Origin: Pocillopora verrucosa
Lineage: Eukaryota; Cnidaria; Anthozoa; Scleractinia; Pocilloporidae
Direction of reading: 5' to 3'
NCBI RefSeq assembly: GCF_036669915.1
Contig: NC_089325.1
Location: 16,275,963-16,339,962, forward strand
DNA: 64,000 nt
Position numbers and translations under genes: made by a program. Shown here piece after piece: positions 10,744 to 21,953 of the stretch. Numbering within the stretch: the first letter of the stretch is position 1; every line of letters starts with the position of its first letter. The notes beneath the pieces were generated by a model. The model saw nothing but the letters and a program-made list of their open reading frames with translations. It made no database searches and was not told the origin of the DNA.

Positions 10744-11283
10744 TGGAATTCGTTCCATTTACTACGGAGCAATTATCTTATCTCGCTAAACAAGATGCAT
10801 GCCTCGCCTATCTTCGAAGGAGTGTTTGCCGCAGACCAATTACTGGGATCACCAGAAAAAATTCAAGACAGAGCTTACATCGTTAACACCGACAAAATCG
10901 ATAAACCTGGAACTCATTGGTTGGCTATCTTCACTAAAAACTACAAATGTGAAGTCTTTGATAGTTACAGATTACCATTGAATTGGTACAAACCATCCGA
11001 TGTTGTTGAGTGGGTTTTCGAAAATTTTGAAACCATCAACAGTAACGAAGTGACATTGCAAGAAATGGAATCACAATCGTGTGGACAATATGCATTAATG
11101 TATTTGAAAATGAAAGCCAGGGGTAAAAGCATGCACGATTTCACAAGTTTGTTTAAAAAAGGCGATTATGTATACAATGATCATTTAGTGGGGGAAATGG
11201 TCAAACCATTGTTGGGATGGAAAGTTAGGAATCTTAAATGTTGCAAACAAGACAATAGCGGATGTTGTCGTTTGGATATATAA
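10744..11283 (+). pseudogene. adenovirus-type cysteine protease, frameshifted
   Basis: The expected start MEFVPFTTEQLSYLAKQD lies at 10744 in one frame, and the rest continues in another frame from 10795, so one small indel near 10795 breaks the gene. In the downstream part the catalytic set of the adenain/Ulp1 clan is visible: His in PGTHW (residue 41 of the 162-residue open part), Asp in VFDSY (56), and Gln and Cys in QSCGQYAL (94 and 96). Maverick elements use this enzyme for virion maturation. It lies between the capsid and ATPase genes, as usual. The catalytic residues are intact despite the frameshift. Confidence 0.85.
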
Positions 11284-11285
11284 AT
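11277..11285 (+). promoter_or_regulatory. TATA box of packaging ATPase gene
   Basis: TATATAAAT overlaps the stop codon of the protease gene and lies 42 bases before the ATPase start at 11327. The spacing and sequence match the other boxes of this provirus. Confidence 0.55.
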
Positions 11286-11326
11286 AAAAATACTTTTTTT
11301 TCATTTACATACATTACAAAAAAAAC

Positions 11327-12049
11327 ATGAAGTCTTGTGGATCGTTTAAGTTTCACAGTCCGTGTAGCATCATGGTTGTAGGACCTTCTAGTTGCGGTAA
11401 AACAGTCTTTGTAGAAAAACTATTGAAAGAAAGAAGTCAATTGTTTACACCACCGTATAATCCAGTCGTCTATTGCTACGGTGCCAACCAACCCACCATG
11501 ATTGAAAGAATGAAAAAAGAACAAGGAATACATTTCTACGAAGGAATTCCGGATACCCAATTATTGGATAAATGGTTTAAAAAAACCAAAGGAGGAATCT
11601 TGGTACTAGACGATCTCATGCGCGAAGGAAGTGACGACCATAGAGTCTTAGATCTGTTTACCAGAGATTCACATCATAGAGGTATCAATGTCATTTTCAT
11701 GACTCAAGACATGTTTCCTAAAGGTAAACATGCCAAAACCACCTCCAGAAATGCCCATTACATCATTGCCTTCAAGAATCCTCACGATCAATTGGGTGTA
11801 TGCATTCTCACACAACAAACCTTTCCTCAAGAATTCAAAGATATGTTAAACGTATATAGAGATGCCACAGAGAGACCCTACGGGTATTTAATGTTCGATC
11901 TACATCCAAATTCATCAGATAGTGAAAGGTTAAAAACCAATCTATTGAGAGACGAAGGATATACCAGTGTATCAGAAAAAGAAACAACGAGTAGTAATCC
12001 AGTCATCGGTTCACCGTCTAGTTTTAGTAATATGAGTCGAGCTGAATAA
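11327..12049 (+). CDS. FtsK/HerA-type genome-packaging ATPase
   Basis: This is an uninterrupted frame of 240 codons. Walker A is GPSSCGKT at residues 19-26, Walker B is ILVLDDLM at residues 91-98, and the downstream VIFMTQDMF and RNAHYIIAFKNP segments fit the A32-like packaging ATPase of Maverick/adintovirus elements, which pumps DNA into the capsid. The start follows a TATA box by about 42 bases and there is no competing upstream ATG in frame. It follows the protease gene directly. It is the best preserved gene of the provirus; with its neighbours broken, conservation here is more likely chance than function. Confidence 0.9.
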   Translation: MKSCGSFKFHSPCSIMVVGPSSCGKTVFVEKLLKERSQLFTPPYNPVVYCYGANQPTMIERMKKEQGIHFYEGIPDTQLLDKWFKKTKGGILVLDDLMREGSDDHRVLDLFTRDSHHRGINVIFMTQDMFPKGKHAKTTSRNAHYIIAFKNPHDQLGVCILTQQTFPQEFKDMLNVYRDATERPYGYLMFDLHPNSSDSERLKTNLLRDEGYTSVSEKETTSSNPVIGSPSSFSNMSRAE

Positions 12050-12059
12050 GATCTGGTAG

Positions 12060-12806
12060 CTTAAGCTGCAGTAGCATCTGGATTTAATCCCTACAATATT
12101 TTGTATGGTTCACCACCCAATACCAATTCACCGCCTTTAGGACCGCGTACTTCTACACCTACAGGGACCAGTGTAGCATCAGACTTGTCATTTGAAGCTC
12201 AATTTTGACCTTCTATTCCACCCACTCCTTCACCCACACCCAGGAGGGGAACATGGTCAACCTGCTTCCTTATTACATTTGGCTAGAGAACAGGTATGTG
12301 CACAAGGTATCAACCCTATGGAATTCATGGCACGACCCCTGCGCGAAGCAGGAAGATGAGGTGGAGTAGGACCGATTGTCATACCACCTTACACACCGCC
12401 AAGTCTGATACCTAGTTCCTTAGAGTTTTCATCTCCTAGAAGTTAATCTAGTTCAAGAAGACGTAGAGGGCAAGGACGGGGACGAGGATGGGGAAGAAGA
12501 CCTCCCTCCTCGACCCCTCCGGGGTTGGGCAGACGGCGGCAGGCAGGAGCAGCGGGCGGCGGCAGCGGAGGAGATGATGATGATGATGATGGTGGTGGTA
12601 ATACCAGTAATAACAGTAGTGGGTACAGGAGAAATCAGAGACAGAAAGAATTGTTACGAGAACTTCAAAGATTACAACAAGATAATATTGAAAAGAGTCG
12701 AGGAAGACAAATTGCTGGAGTCACTCACACCAATACAATAACGACCACATATAAAGATGGTGGTACACCCACAGTGAGTAGAACCTCCAGTACAGTAAGC
12801 AATTAG
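12060..12806 (+). pseudogene. Pro/Ser- and Gly-rich virion-type ORF, broken
   Basis: Several coding-looking blocks with stops between them run from about 12060 to the stop at 12804-12806. The first part is rich in Pro, Ser and Thr (NILYGSPPNTNSPPLGP), the middle has an Arg/Gly-rich run, then a glycine and aspartate stretch (12555-12600), and the end is basic and helical (QKELLRELQRLQQDN). The open 3' part starts at 12525. No domain is recognised. Position after the ATPase and before the small core ORF suggests a structural protein, which is inference. Confidence 0.5.
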
Positions 12807-12807
12807 G

Positions 12808-13125
12808 ATGGAAAGAATTCATAGACAAAAACCGTTTTTAAAAGCCATGACTTCAGCAGCTAATAGAAACAGGAGAAAAACTTTGATCAAACACGCCAAC
12901 AAAGATCAAGTCAATGCTGTGAGTGAAATCGTGTTCAATTTACTCAAAAACAATGTGCCTGTCACACCCGTCACCATGGCCAGATTAAGACCTTACAAGC
13001 AAACCCTGAGAAAAATTGGAAATCGAGCTGTATCGCTTAAAAAGAGAAGACAAGCGTTAATAAATCAGAAAGGTGGAAGGTTGTGGAATGGGTTATCTAC
13101 TGTAGTCAAGTCTTGTTGTCATTAA
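12808..13125 (+). CDS. small basic core-like protein of Maverick family
   Basis: The 105-codon frame starts one base after the stop of the preceding frame. The product is strongly basic and carries the pattern NLLKNNVPVT, RPYKQTLRKIGN and NQKGGRLWNGL, which I recognise from short ORFs repeatedly found in cnidarian and mollusc Maverick-like elements. The charge and the GG processing-like site fit a DNA-binding core or adenovirus pX-like role, but that is inferred. The frame is intact. Confidence 0.65.
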   Translation: MERIHRQKPFLKAMTSAANRNRRKTLIKHANKDQVNAVSEIVFNLLKNNVPVTPVTMARLRPYKQTLRKIGNRAVSLKKRRQALINQKGGRLWNGLSTVVKSCCH

Positions 13126-13138
13126 CAGGAAAAAAAAA

Positions 13139-13348
13139 ATGGCTTATCAAAAAACTGTACATGATTCCAGCCGAAGATCTGGCTATGGTCAATCTTTTCA
13201 TAGGACGTTTGACGGATGATCCTACGTTGGATTGAGCGGCTAAACTCGTGAGTCGTAAAATGGATACTTTAAAGAATCCTAAAACAAGTCAAAGTTTCAA
13301 AAAGCAAGCTATCAAACAGATAGATCCTGATATAGAACTATACAATTA
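13139..13348 (+). pseudogene. small Maverick ORF, frameshifted
   Basis: After an A-rich run the frame reads KKLYMIPAEDLAMV and continues to about LYN before a TAA at 13346-13348. The KKxYxIPAE start is typical of a short ORF in this element family. It is broken by a frameshift just after the ATG and by a TGA at 13233-13235. A LINE insertion follows almost at once, so the segment at 14853-15364 may once have been contiguous with it. Confidence 0.5.
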
Positions 13349-13375
13349 AAAAATTGAGGCAACTACCAGCATCAT

Positions 13376-14853
13376 TATCGGTCAATATGCCTTATCTCAA
13401 ATGAAAGGTTATCTACTTGGCAAAGTGGCAATAAGAAATTGCACTCTACGGAAACCTCTTTAATACGAACTACTGATACTCTCTTAAGTGCGATCAATGA
13501 GAAGAAAGTTACCGCTGTTGTTTTACTTGATATGAGCAAAGCCTTCGATACTATAAGCCATGGAATATTGCTCAATAAACTGCTGAACGTTGGAATCTCA
13601 CCATCAAGCATTGCTTGGTTTACCAGCTACCTCTCTGACCGCCGACAAGTTGTGCACATAAATTCTGAGTTGTCTGATCCTCTACCCGTTGTATCAGGCA
13701 AGCCTCAAGGAAGCATTGTTGGACCTATGTTGTTCAGTATTTATGTAAACAACTTACCACTCGCCCCCCTTTCCTGTTTTACTGAAAGTTACGTCGATGA
13801 CACAAAACTTTACATTTCTTTCCCAGTCCACGACTGGGCTAAATCTGTCACCGATTTAAACGCCGATCTTTTACATATTCGAAACTGGTGCTTCAATAAT
13901 AGTCTTCTTTTGAATCCTGGTAAAACCAAACTCATTGTATATGGAAGTCGACAAAGGCTACTAAACCTCCCCGATATCCGACTCTCCCTCTTAGGAAAAG
14001 AGCTGACACTGGAGAACGTCGTTAAAGACCTAGGTGTGATTTTTTATTCAAACCTAACTTTCCACGAGCACATTGTTAAAACTGTTTCCACCTGTTTCTC
14101 AAGTTTGGCCCAGATTAATTTTGTTAAGCATGTATTTGACAGATCGACTTTAATTACTATAATTAACACTTTAGTATTTAGTAAGTTGTTTTATTGTTCC
14201 TCCGTCTGGTCCAATGCTGCTGACACTAACCTCCTCAAGCTCCAAGCGATCCTGAACTTTGCAGCCCGGATTATTTGTGGATCCAGAAAATTTGACCACG
14301 TTACTCCGCTTTTGAAAGAACTGCATTGGCTACCTATTAAATCTCAGCTATACTTCCGTGACGCCGTGCTTGCTTTTAAATGTATGACTGGATCTGCTCC
14401 TACTTACCTCTCTTCGAAGTTTCTAATGCGCGGTAATGTTAGCGGTCGCACAACCAGAAGCTCCAAACTGTTGCACATACCATAATACAAAACTAAATCT
14501 GGACAAAGAACTTTTTATTATCGCACTGTCAGCCTGTGGAACAGTTTAGATAATGATCTTAAACTTTGTAATTCTTCTTCTAATTTTAAGCGTAAACTTA
14601 GGGCCAAATTATTTGCTGCTTTTCTTTCTCCTTGGTCCTAGTTTTTAATCATTCATATATAATTTTTATTGTCCTTTTTTAAAGTTTCTTAGCTTTTATC
14701 TTACCCATTTTATCGTACCTTCTTAAAGTTTCTTAGTTGTAATTTTTGTAATTATTTTTAGCTTTATAAATTAAACATTTTTATTCTTGTAATTATTAAT
14801 TGTCACTGAAAAGCCCTCTTAGGGAGTGTCAATAAAGTTTGTATTGTATTGTA
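13376..14853 (+). mobile_element. 5'-truncated LINE (CR1/L2-like)
   Basis: A non-LTR retrotransposon tail inserted between Maverick ORFs. The left edge cuts into the reverse transcriptase, and the right edge is a LINE-type 3' end with short TATTG repeats (GTATTGTATTGTAATG) at about 14841-14856. Typical 5' truncation is present. Target duplications could not be fixed. Confidence 0.75.
13382..14641 (+). pseudogene. LINE reverse transcriptase, C-terminal part
   Basis: The frame is open to a TAA at 14483-14485 and then continues in register to a TAG at 14639-14641. Reverse transcriptase blocks are clear: LLDMSKAFDTISH, GKPQGSIVGPMLFSIYVN and the catalytic ESYVDDTKLYIS, followed by the LINE C-terminal region (DHVTPLLKELHWLPI, RTFYYRTVSLWNSL). 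The order and motif style fit the CR1/L2/Jockey group. Endonuclease and ORF1 are absent because of 5' truncation, and the premature stop confirms an inactive copy. Confidence 0.85.
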
Positions 14854-15364
14854 ATGCAGATCCTACCAAGTTGGCCAAATCATTAAAAGATGAAGAAGGG
14901 GATTTGGTCACTCCTATGCAACAGAAATTGCTTAAAAGAATTTTGAGTCAAGTCAAACCCAAAAGAGAACCGGTCACCACACCCAGAAAAGTACCCAAGA
15001 GAGAACCAGTGACACCACCACCGACACTTCCCATCAAAATACTCAAAAAACAACCAGCAACAGTACCAGAAAACATACTGTGGAGTGAATTACCGTTTGC
15101 TGAAGAAGGACCTGAACCTGACCTAGAAGGTGCATTAAAGAAAACTTTGAGAAAGATGAGAACGACACCACAATACCTCAAACAGAGGTAGCAGCCAAAG
15201 GGTGGACAAGTTGGGATCCATCAGGAAAAAAGCAGAAAAAATCAAAGAGTTCTATTTGGGTTTCTGTCGTTAAACCTTTAGATTCTATTGCAAAACGATT
15301 AGCATTTGATGGTGGTGGTGGTGGTGGTGCTGGTGGTGGAAGTAGTAGTAGTAGTAAAACTTAG
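14853..15364 (+). pseudogene. Maverick structural ORF interrupted by LINE
   Basis: The frame NADPTKLAKSLKDEEGD continues into repeated Lys-Arg-Glu-Pro-Val-Thr units (about 14955-15030) and Pro-rich sequence. A frameshift near 15187 leads into VAAKGWTSWDPSG and a Gly-Ser tail (polyglycine at about 15310-15340) ending at a TAG at 15362-15364. No domain is recognised. The segment begins directly at the LINE junction, so its own start was lost or displaced. Confidence 0.5.
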
Positions 15365-15508
15365 AAAAAAGAATTTTATTTGACATGTTTCTTTAAAAAA
15401 TAAAAGACACCTATTTTTTTCATATGTCTCTTGTCATAAAAATTAACATACAGGGGGATGGGGGGTACCCCCTCCTAGGATACCACATGTCAACGGTGAC
15501 AGATGTAC

Positions 15509-15517
15509 TATATAAAG
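15509..15517 (+). promoter_or_regulatory. TATA box upstream of RING gene
   Basis: TATATAAAG lies about 200 bases before the ATG at 15715 and matches the core of the other provirus boxes. The spacing is longer than for the other genes. Confidence 0.35.
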
Positions 15518-15714
15518 GAACACCTTCATCGCATGAAGTCGCATTCTTCACAAACCTTAAGCTTGAGTAAACAAAGTACAACAACAACAACAACAACAAC
15601 CACAAGACGGCAAGAAGACGAAGAAAACGAAAGAGGTATCATACATGTCATAAAAAACAATGTCTTTCGTCACCATCCTGATTGTATATATTTTATATTT
15701 ATGTAAAAAAAAGG

Positions 15715-16195
15715 ATGGCTGAACGACACAGCAAAAGACTAAAACATGAAGAGCCTGATGTCGTCACGAGCGAGTACGAGTGTTTCGTATGCCATCTAAA
15801 ATCTGAGACCTGCGAACGAAGTGTCCAACTCCCTTGTTGCAGACAATATGTACACCGTCGCTGTCAGATGAGAAAGGCATCACAATACTTGCGGGCTTTG
15901 TCATGAACCTTTAAGTGGGTGTAACAACACGTCGCCAGCACCCAGTCAGACCAATTGGTCCTCTGAGGACGACGACTCTGCTGCAGAGGCTGCTAGAACG
16001 GAAATCATTAACCATCGATCCAACGTAGATACGAAGCGCATTGCAAACGATGTCCTCAACATGACGAGGGAAGAGGTCATTCTACATCTTCGAGAACTCA
16101 TTGATTCACCCACATTAGAAAACCAATTAGAACGGGTAAGAGAAGATGAATTCATAATTCGATATTATTTTATCTACTCTGATACAGATCACCTT
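15715..16195 (+). pseudogene. RING-type zinc finger protein, interrupted
   Basis: The ATG at 15715 starts MAERHSKRLKHEEPD. The zinc-binding series CFVCH, then LPCCRQYVHRRC, then NTCGLCHEPL fits a RING-like finger, but the last pair lies in the next frame, so one indel near 15875 breaks the gene. The acidic region after the finger (WSSEDDDSAAE) leads into a helical C-terminus. The 10-kb transposon is inserted at codon DHL. The tail of the gene resumes at 26199 and stops at 26205-26207 (reading DHLTN). A RING gene in a Maverick/adintovirus would suggest a ubiquitin-ligase accessory protein; this is inference. Confidence 0.65.
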
Positions 16196-16510
16196 TATGG
16201 TGGCCGAGAACTGCCAATAGAAAAATCCGCATTTTTGAAAGAAAATTGTTTTCTTTTTTATTTTGATTTACATTTTTTTTTATTTTTCAATTTATTTTTT
16301 TATTTGTAAAATAGAGTGAAAGTAAAATCAATTGAAATAAAAATAAAATAAAATAAAACCAAAGTAAAATAAAATAAAACCAAAGTAAAATAAAATAAAA
16401 CCAAAGTAAAATAAAATAAAACCAAAGTAAAATAAAATAAAACCAAAGTAAAATAAAATGAAATTATTCGACCCAGCCGAGAGCTGCCACTACCAGCATG
16501 CATTGCGTGC
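16196..16510 (+). repeat. left terminal inverted repeat with 21-bp array
   Basis: This arm is the reverse complement of 25770-26192. It includes five copies of a 21-bp unit containing CCAAAGTAAAATAAAATAAA (about 16357-16455) and ends at GCATTGCGTGC. The right arm has about ten copies of the same unit, so the arms differ mainly in repeat number. Confidence 0.9.
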
Positions 16511-16536
16511 GTTACTGTCACACGCTCGAGTTCATC

Positions 16537-17856
16537 ATGGCCGATGCATGGAAGAGGCTCAATGAAAAAGTTAAAGCAAAGCGTACCAAAAAAAACTAGC
16601 CCAAGGACCATCGAAGGAAAGATGAACTGACAGTTCAACGTTTGTGAGCAGAAGTTTCTGGAAAGGCCCAAAAGTATACAAGGATTGGGCCAAGAGAGTT
16701 TGTTCCCTTCGACGAAACAGAGGAATTGACCATTGGTAATATCAAGAGCGCTTGTGAGAGGCATTTTCTACAAAAAATCGGAAAGAATCTCGTATGTGAT
16801 ATCTTAGCAGGAGAACAGGGCCCATCGTGCAAGACTCTTGCCCAAATACCGGACTTAAAGGTTGTATACGTCCGCTTCATTCCAGATCCAGCTGATGAAG
16901 GCGATGTCAACAGCACCCAGAATTCCACGAGAAAGAGGAAGGACGCAACTGGAGAGTCCTCGACTTATACCGAATTTAATCCTCTGCCGTCAAAATCAAG
17001 GTCAAGCCCCAGTAAACTTATGCATTCGAGACAGAAATTACCCACACAAGCAGCAGGCACAAAAAGTACGTATTACCCTCGAAGTTTATCAATTTCTGAC
17101 ATGATCAAACTTGGCAAAATCAACACAAATACCGCCACTACTATTGTGAGAATTTTCAGATTCGATATGGAAGTTTTGTCGTGGTCCAAAGTTCCAACCA
17201 CTGTCGAGTTCTATGAGGATAAAGAGGCAACCGGAACTGGCGGATTCCGTAAAGCATTAAAAGCAACATCCAAACATCCACAATTTGTTGCGACAACGTG
17301 GGTGATAAAGCACTATCTACCAAGTGCTTTAAAGTGCATCTCGGATACCGGTCAAACTATCGAGCAACACAACCACAAGGTTGTTCAGATGCATCTCCTA
17401 GCTAGGAATTTTGCTTCGCAACTTGAGGCAGAAATCAAGGAGGAAAGCGAGGTTTTTGGAACTGCATTTAGATATAGAAAGATCTTTCATGGAGAAACAG
17501 ACGAGGGGGAGTATGTTACAGTCGAAGAATTTATCCCTGGCCAGTTTAAGAAGTACGTAAACAACACTGGCCAAACCTGTGTCGATCCTACAGATGAGAT
17601 GGCCCAGAAGGCAGAGTGTTTGACACACTTCACGTATGAGAGATCAAAGAAAAAACTTATGCTAGTTGACATCCAGGGAAGTGGATATGACTTATTTGAC
17701 CCAGAAATTGCTTCTACAGATTTACTGGACGAGGGTGACAAGCAATACCTGTATTGTACTGGAAATCTTTCCAAAGTAGCAATTTCAACATTTGTGAAAG
17801 AGCACACTTGTAGTTTGTTCTGTAACTTGCTTGGCCTACCAGCAATAGAAAATTAA
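16537..17856 (+). pseudogene. alpha-kinase (MHCK/EF2K type)
   Basis: The likely start ATG at 16537 (MADAWKRLNEK) lies just inside the left inverted repeat, but a TAG near 16597 and a TGA at 16645 interrupt it. From about 16648 the frame is open to the stop at 17854-17856. The alpha-kinase fold is clear: GTGGFRKA (about 17239), VEEFIPGQFKKYVNN (from 17521), HFTYERSKKKLMLVDIQG (to about 17680) with the Asp of DIQG, and the zinc-binding tail HTCSLFC (about 17803). This family phosphorylates Ser/Thr in helical substrates. It is the cargo gene of the transposon and has no known part in transposition. An internally started protein could keep the whole kinase domain, as all catalytic blocks are intact. 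Confidence 0.85.
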
Positions 17857-18061
17857 GGGGCAACTCAAGCTGCTATAAAATTGTGAACATTGAGACATTG
17901 TTGACAAAACTTGATACACTGTTTACAAAATAGCTAGTTCACATAAAATCCCATGGTTACATATGATAATTTACGGGGCAGTCATAATTTGTTTCCAGGG
18001 GTGGGCTGCAGGATTGCGATATTAACCAACCTTGTTGTTGCTGAATTCACCCTCAAGCAGA

Positions 18062-18090
18062 TCACCCATTCCACAAAAAGTGGGCCCAAT
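18062..18090 (+). repeat. left terminal inverted repeat, nested transposon
   Basis: These 29 bases are exactly the reverse complement of 22849-22877. The repeat itself contains an internal palindrome, CCACAAAAAGTGG, and a GGGCCC site. Confidence 0.9.
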
Positions 18091-18449
18091 AGCCATTTTC
18101 AATGTCTTTGTTTTGCGGAGGCCACAAGAAAAGTTATAGCCGTACATTTTTAGTGCCCAGGTAGAGTAGACATGGTAAGTTCAAAGCCCCAAATGCAAAG
18201 TCGTATGTATCTTATACCATTTTTTTGCATTTGGAGCTCAAAACCCCCTAAAAGTACTTTTTTTCAGTGTCCACGATGGAACGGTAGAACAAACATCTTG
18301 ATTATAAACCTCTGAATGATCCCCGGGTAAACATTCGATATGTGTAAACCGTCCAATAGTAAATGAACTTAAAATAAATTTTGATGTTTCATAGTGCACT
18401 GCATTAGTCCGATTTTAGTAGTCACAGAATTGATGTCCACAAATTCTTT

Positions 18450-19165
18450 GTAACTTCCGTTACCGAAATAAGAAAAGTAATTTAACTGCGTTAGAAATCC
18501 CTGTATAATCTCTTCTTACCGTCAATTACTTATTGTTTCATCGCAGTTTCAATATTTTAAGTCATCACCTCCTTTTCTACAAGTGGCAATGATAGACTTC
18601 CCTTTGAATGAGGCCGAAGAGCACCGTATGGTTAAGAATGTAACTTCCGTTACCAGTGTTTAGCGAAAACAAAAGTTCCTTTGCTTCAAAATGTTCTGTG
18701 CAAGTACAAAGGTACCTACAATCAGTAAGCTCACAGACTTATATTAACTGGCTTGTGTCTTGGAAAGAAGTGGAGGCACAAAAGATCTCAAACTGTAACT
18801 TCCGTTACTGTAACTTCCGTTACCATTTATTTTGGAATATCTTAAATACGCGTCCTTTGGTTGAGTTGCACTTTGGAACATCATCTGGCTGTCTAAAGTC
18901 GCGGCAAAATAAACATGACTGACATTATTGACATTCCAGTGTTACGCAACAACCCCTCCGTTGCCGTATTGCGACACATTCGCCAAGACCGAAGCGTTTG
19001 TTACAAATTTCTCAATTTTTCATTGTCAGTCGTTCATCGAAATTGACAAAATCCAAAGGTGAGTAGTATCAATATGATGTACATACAAAATTTATTTGCA
19101 TTGACGTTTTCTTTTGGCTAAAAGCCTCGTTTTCTGTCAGACAGTAAAAATGTAACGGAAGTTAC
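18450..19165 (+). repeat. left cluster of GTAACTTCCGTTAC motifs
   Basis: Exact copies lie at 18450-18463, 18640-18653, 18795-18808 and 18810-18823, and one in reverse orientation lies at 19152-19165. The motif is a 5-bp palindromic pair, GTAAC and GTTAC, around a 4-bp centre. All copies in the window lie inside this transposon, upstream and downstream of its gene. They look like binding sites for the element's own protein; this is inference. Confidence 0.85.
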
Positions 19166-19391
19166 AAAAACTGGAAGTGGCTTGTTAGGGCCTTAAAACG
19201 GGTTTTGGAGTCACAAGAATGAAAATTTTGAACATCAGAGTAGAATATATCGTAAAAATAATCATATCTAAATGTTTAAGCTGTAGGCGTTTAGAGATAT
19301 TTATGAATAAACCAATTTTAAACGGCGTATTTAAATAATAAAACTGAATCGTTGCGTGACATAATTGGACCTACTCTTCACACGATCGCAG

Positions 19392-21950
19392 ATGCCAAAA
19401 AGTCGTGCAGAGATTCAAAAGGCTTACCGTGAAAGGCAAAAACAGAAAGAAGGGAGAGATTACGTGGAAAGAGAGAGGACAAGAAAAAGAAAAGCCTACA
19501 TACCTGCTGCAAATTTGGATGACAATGCCCTTAAGAAGCGAAGACTGGACCAAAAAGCCCGGGTGGAAAAATACCGGAAAGAACAGAAAGAAAAACAGTG
19601 TGCCATCGAAAGAGCAGCAGAAGCTTCATCCACTCAAAAACGTCAAACCCGGAGTGCCTCTAAAGAAGCTGAAAAAGTGCCCCATTTGATGGTAAAGTTC
19701 AACTTTAATAAAGCAAAAAAAGCAAGCGCTACACGAAAAAGAGTTAGCAGAGCACTGTCTAAGGCACACAGGGAGATTGAAAAGCTTGAAGAAAGAAACA
19801 AAAAATTGCAAAACAAAACGTGGAAACTACAGAAGAGAATTCAGCGATCTGGGTCATCAAAAGGTAAAGAGAAAGGCAAGCCAAGTGCAAACACTCCTAG
19901 AAGCAGGTCAAGGGCTGAACTGCGAGAAGCAGGACTTAGCCCAAGATCCGTGCCACAAGTCATCAAACGGAAACTTGTGTTTGCGAACGCCTTGATGCAA
20001 GAGGTCAGGCAGTCCACCTCTGAAGACAAAGCAAAGAGGAAAGCCGCACCAACTATCTTGGCTGGTTCGAAAATCTTGCAGAGGTATCGTCTTCTCAGAC
20101 AACTCAAAAAAGAAACTGGCCTTTCAAAACGATCCCTCCAAAATAAGGCCAAGGCTCAGGAGAATAGGGTCACAACTATTCGCAGGCAAATCACAGAAAA
20201 AGTGGTTGAATTTCTCTCAAGAGATGACAACTCTCGAATGATGCCAGGGAAAGCTGATTATAAGAAGCACGAAGGCGTCAAGATCCAAAAGAGGTATCTC
20301 AACGACTACCTTGACAATCTTTATGCCAAATTCAAAGCCGAGAATCCGGAAATAAAAATTTCGCGCTCACTCTTTTGCAAGGTACGCCCTAGCTACATAC
20401 TGACGACATCTTTTACATCCCGCAACACGTGCCTGTGCCAGCGTCACCAAAATGTAGCACTTAAGCTTCGTTGTCTGAAAGCAATGGGGATAAAGGTTCA
20501 CACTAGTCCCGATGCTTTTATGAAACATGACGAAAACAATTCCATTGATGACGAACTTCAAAGCAAATGTGAGCCGAAAGTAAAGTACAGCCAATGGAAG
20601 CGAGTTGATGTGGAAGGGAAGAAAAAAATGAGAATCGTGCAAATTGAAGTAGATAAAGCTGATTTTATTAAGATCTTTAAGAAAGAAATTACAGAATTTG
20701 AAGCCCACGCCGAACGCGTTAAAGCCCAGTACGGCCAGTTAAAAGAACTTAAGAGCAATCTTCCTGAAGGCCATATGATTGTGCAAATGGACTTTGCAGA
20801 GAACTATACCTGCCAGTCCGTCGAGGAAGTCCAATCTGCTTGGTGGAACGGCACAATGGTCACACTCCATCCAGCTGTTGCCTACTTCAATGATGAGAAC
20901 GGCTCCTTAATCCATCAGAGCACCGTCTTTATATCAGACGAGCTGGCCCATAATTCCTCCACCGTGTATGCCATATTGCGAAAGCTGGTCCCAGAGCTGA
21001 AGTCCATTGTGCCAGAAGTGAAATACATACACTATTTCACTGACAGCCCTACCTCACAGTATAGAAACAAGACCATATTTCACATTCTAACCCAGCACGA
21101 GAAGGAGTTTGGGATTCCGGCATCCTGGCATTATTTTGAGGCGGGCCATGGAAAGGGTCCCTGCGATGGGGTCGGAGGAACCACGAAAAGAATGGCTGAT
21201 GAAGCTGTGAAGCAACAGAAGGCCACCATCCAAGACGCTGATGATTTCTTTCTCTGGACGCAGGCACAAAAGGAGAACAGCAGCATCAAATACCTGTTCG
21301 TCTCAAAAGAGCAATGTTCTGACGCCCAGACTTCCATAGATAGCTTTGGAAACCTCCAATCAGTGGAAGGCACCATGAAGCTTCACGCCGTCATTCCTGT
21401 TAATGGTATGGAAGGATATGTGGCCATAAGAAACACATCATGTTTCTGTGTCAACTGTTTTTCAGATGGCACTTTCTTGCCTGACTCGGCATGTGGATGG
21501 AAGAAGTTCCGTATGAAGCCAATCAGTGAAGAGGGTATGTTGAGAGTAGAGAAAACTGCTTTTTAACGTGTATTTCATTGTTATATATAATGCTATTAAA
21601 AAAAACTTCGTCTTTTATTTTTAGATGTAAATAAGGCCCCTGTCAAGGTTCAATGTGGTGATTGGGTGGCTGCCGTATACGAGAGGAACTGGTACGTTGG
21701 AAAAGTTCAGATGGTTGACAGCGATGCAAATGATGCTCAAATCAGTTTCATGCAACAGACTAACGCAAGACCAATCAGCTTCAGGTGGCCAACTAGCCCA
21801 GATGAAATATGGGTGGACTTTGACAAGATTCTGGGAGTCATTGAAGAGCCCTCGTCTCGTGGAAGGTCAAATCGCCACTTCCATTTTAATGATCAGACAA
21901 TCCAAATGATCACAGATCTATTTGATGGCTGGCTATCAACCAATCAGTAA
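19392..21950 (+). CDS. putative DDE transposase, unclassified family
   Basis: Exon 1 runs 19392-21534 and exon 2 runs 21625-21950, joined by a GT-AG intron (donor GTATGT, acceptor TTTTTAG) that keeps the frame (EE/DVNKAP). The product is about 822 residues. The N-terminus is very basic and helical (AEIQKAYRERQKQK). A Cys/His cluster TCLCQRHQN lies in the middle. A likely catalytic core has MDFAENYTC (near residue 467), HYFTDSPTSQYRNK (near 550) and GHGKGPCDGVGG (near 585), which gives two Asp and a possible third acidic residue. Exon 2 has a small beta-rich domain (GDWVAAVYERNWYVGKV). I know similar proteins as repeated uncharacterised genes in cnidarians. There is no stop or frameshift, so this copy may be intact. 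Confidence 0.75.
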
Positions 21951-21953
21951 TTT

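Noticed and set aside
15568..15603. ACA trinucleotide repeat as a coding poly-Thr tract
   Set aside because: It lies upstream of the RING gene's first ATG and is a simple microsatellite.
16635..16928. Minus-strand frame over the alpha-kinase start
   Set aside because: It is a shadow of the kinase gene and has no independent features.
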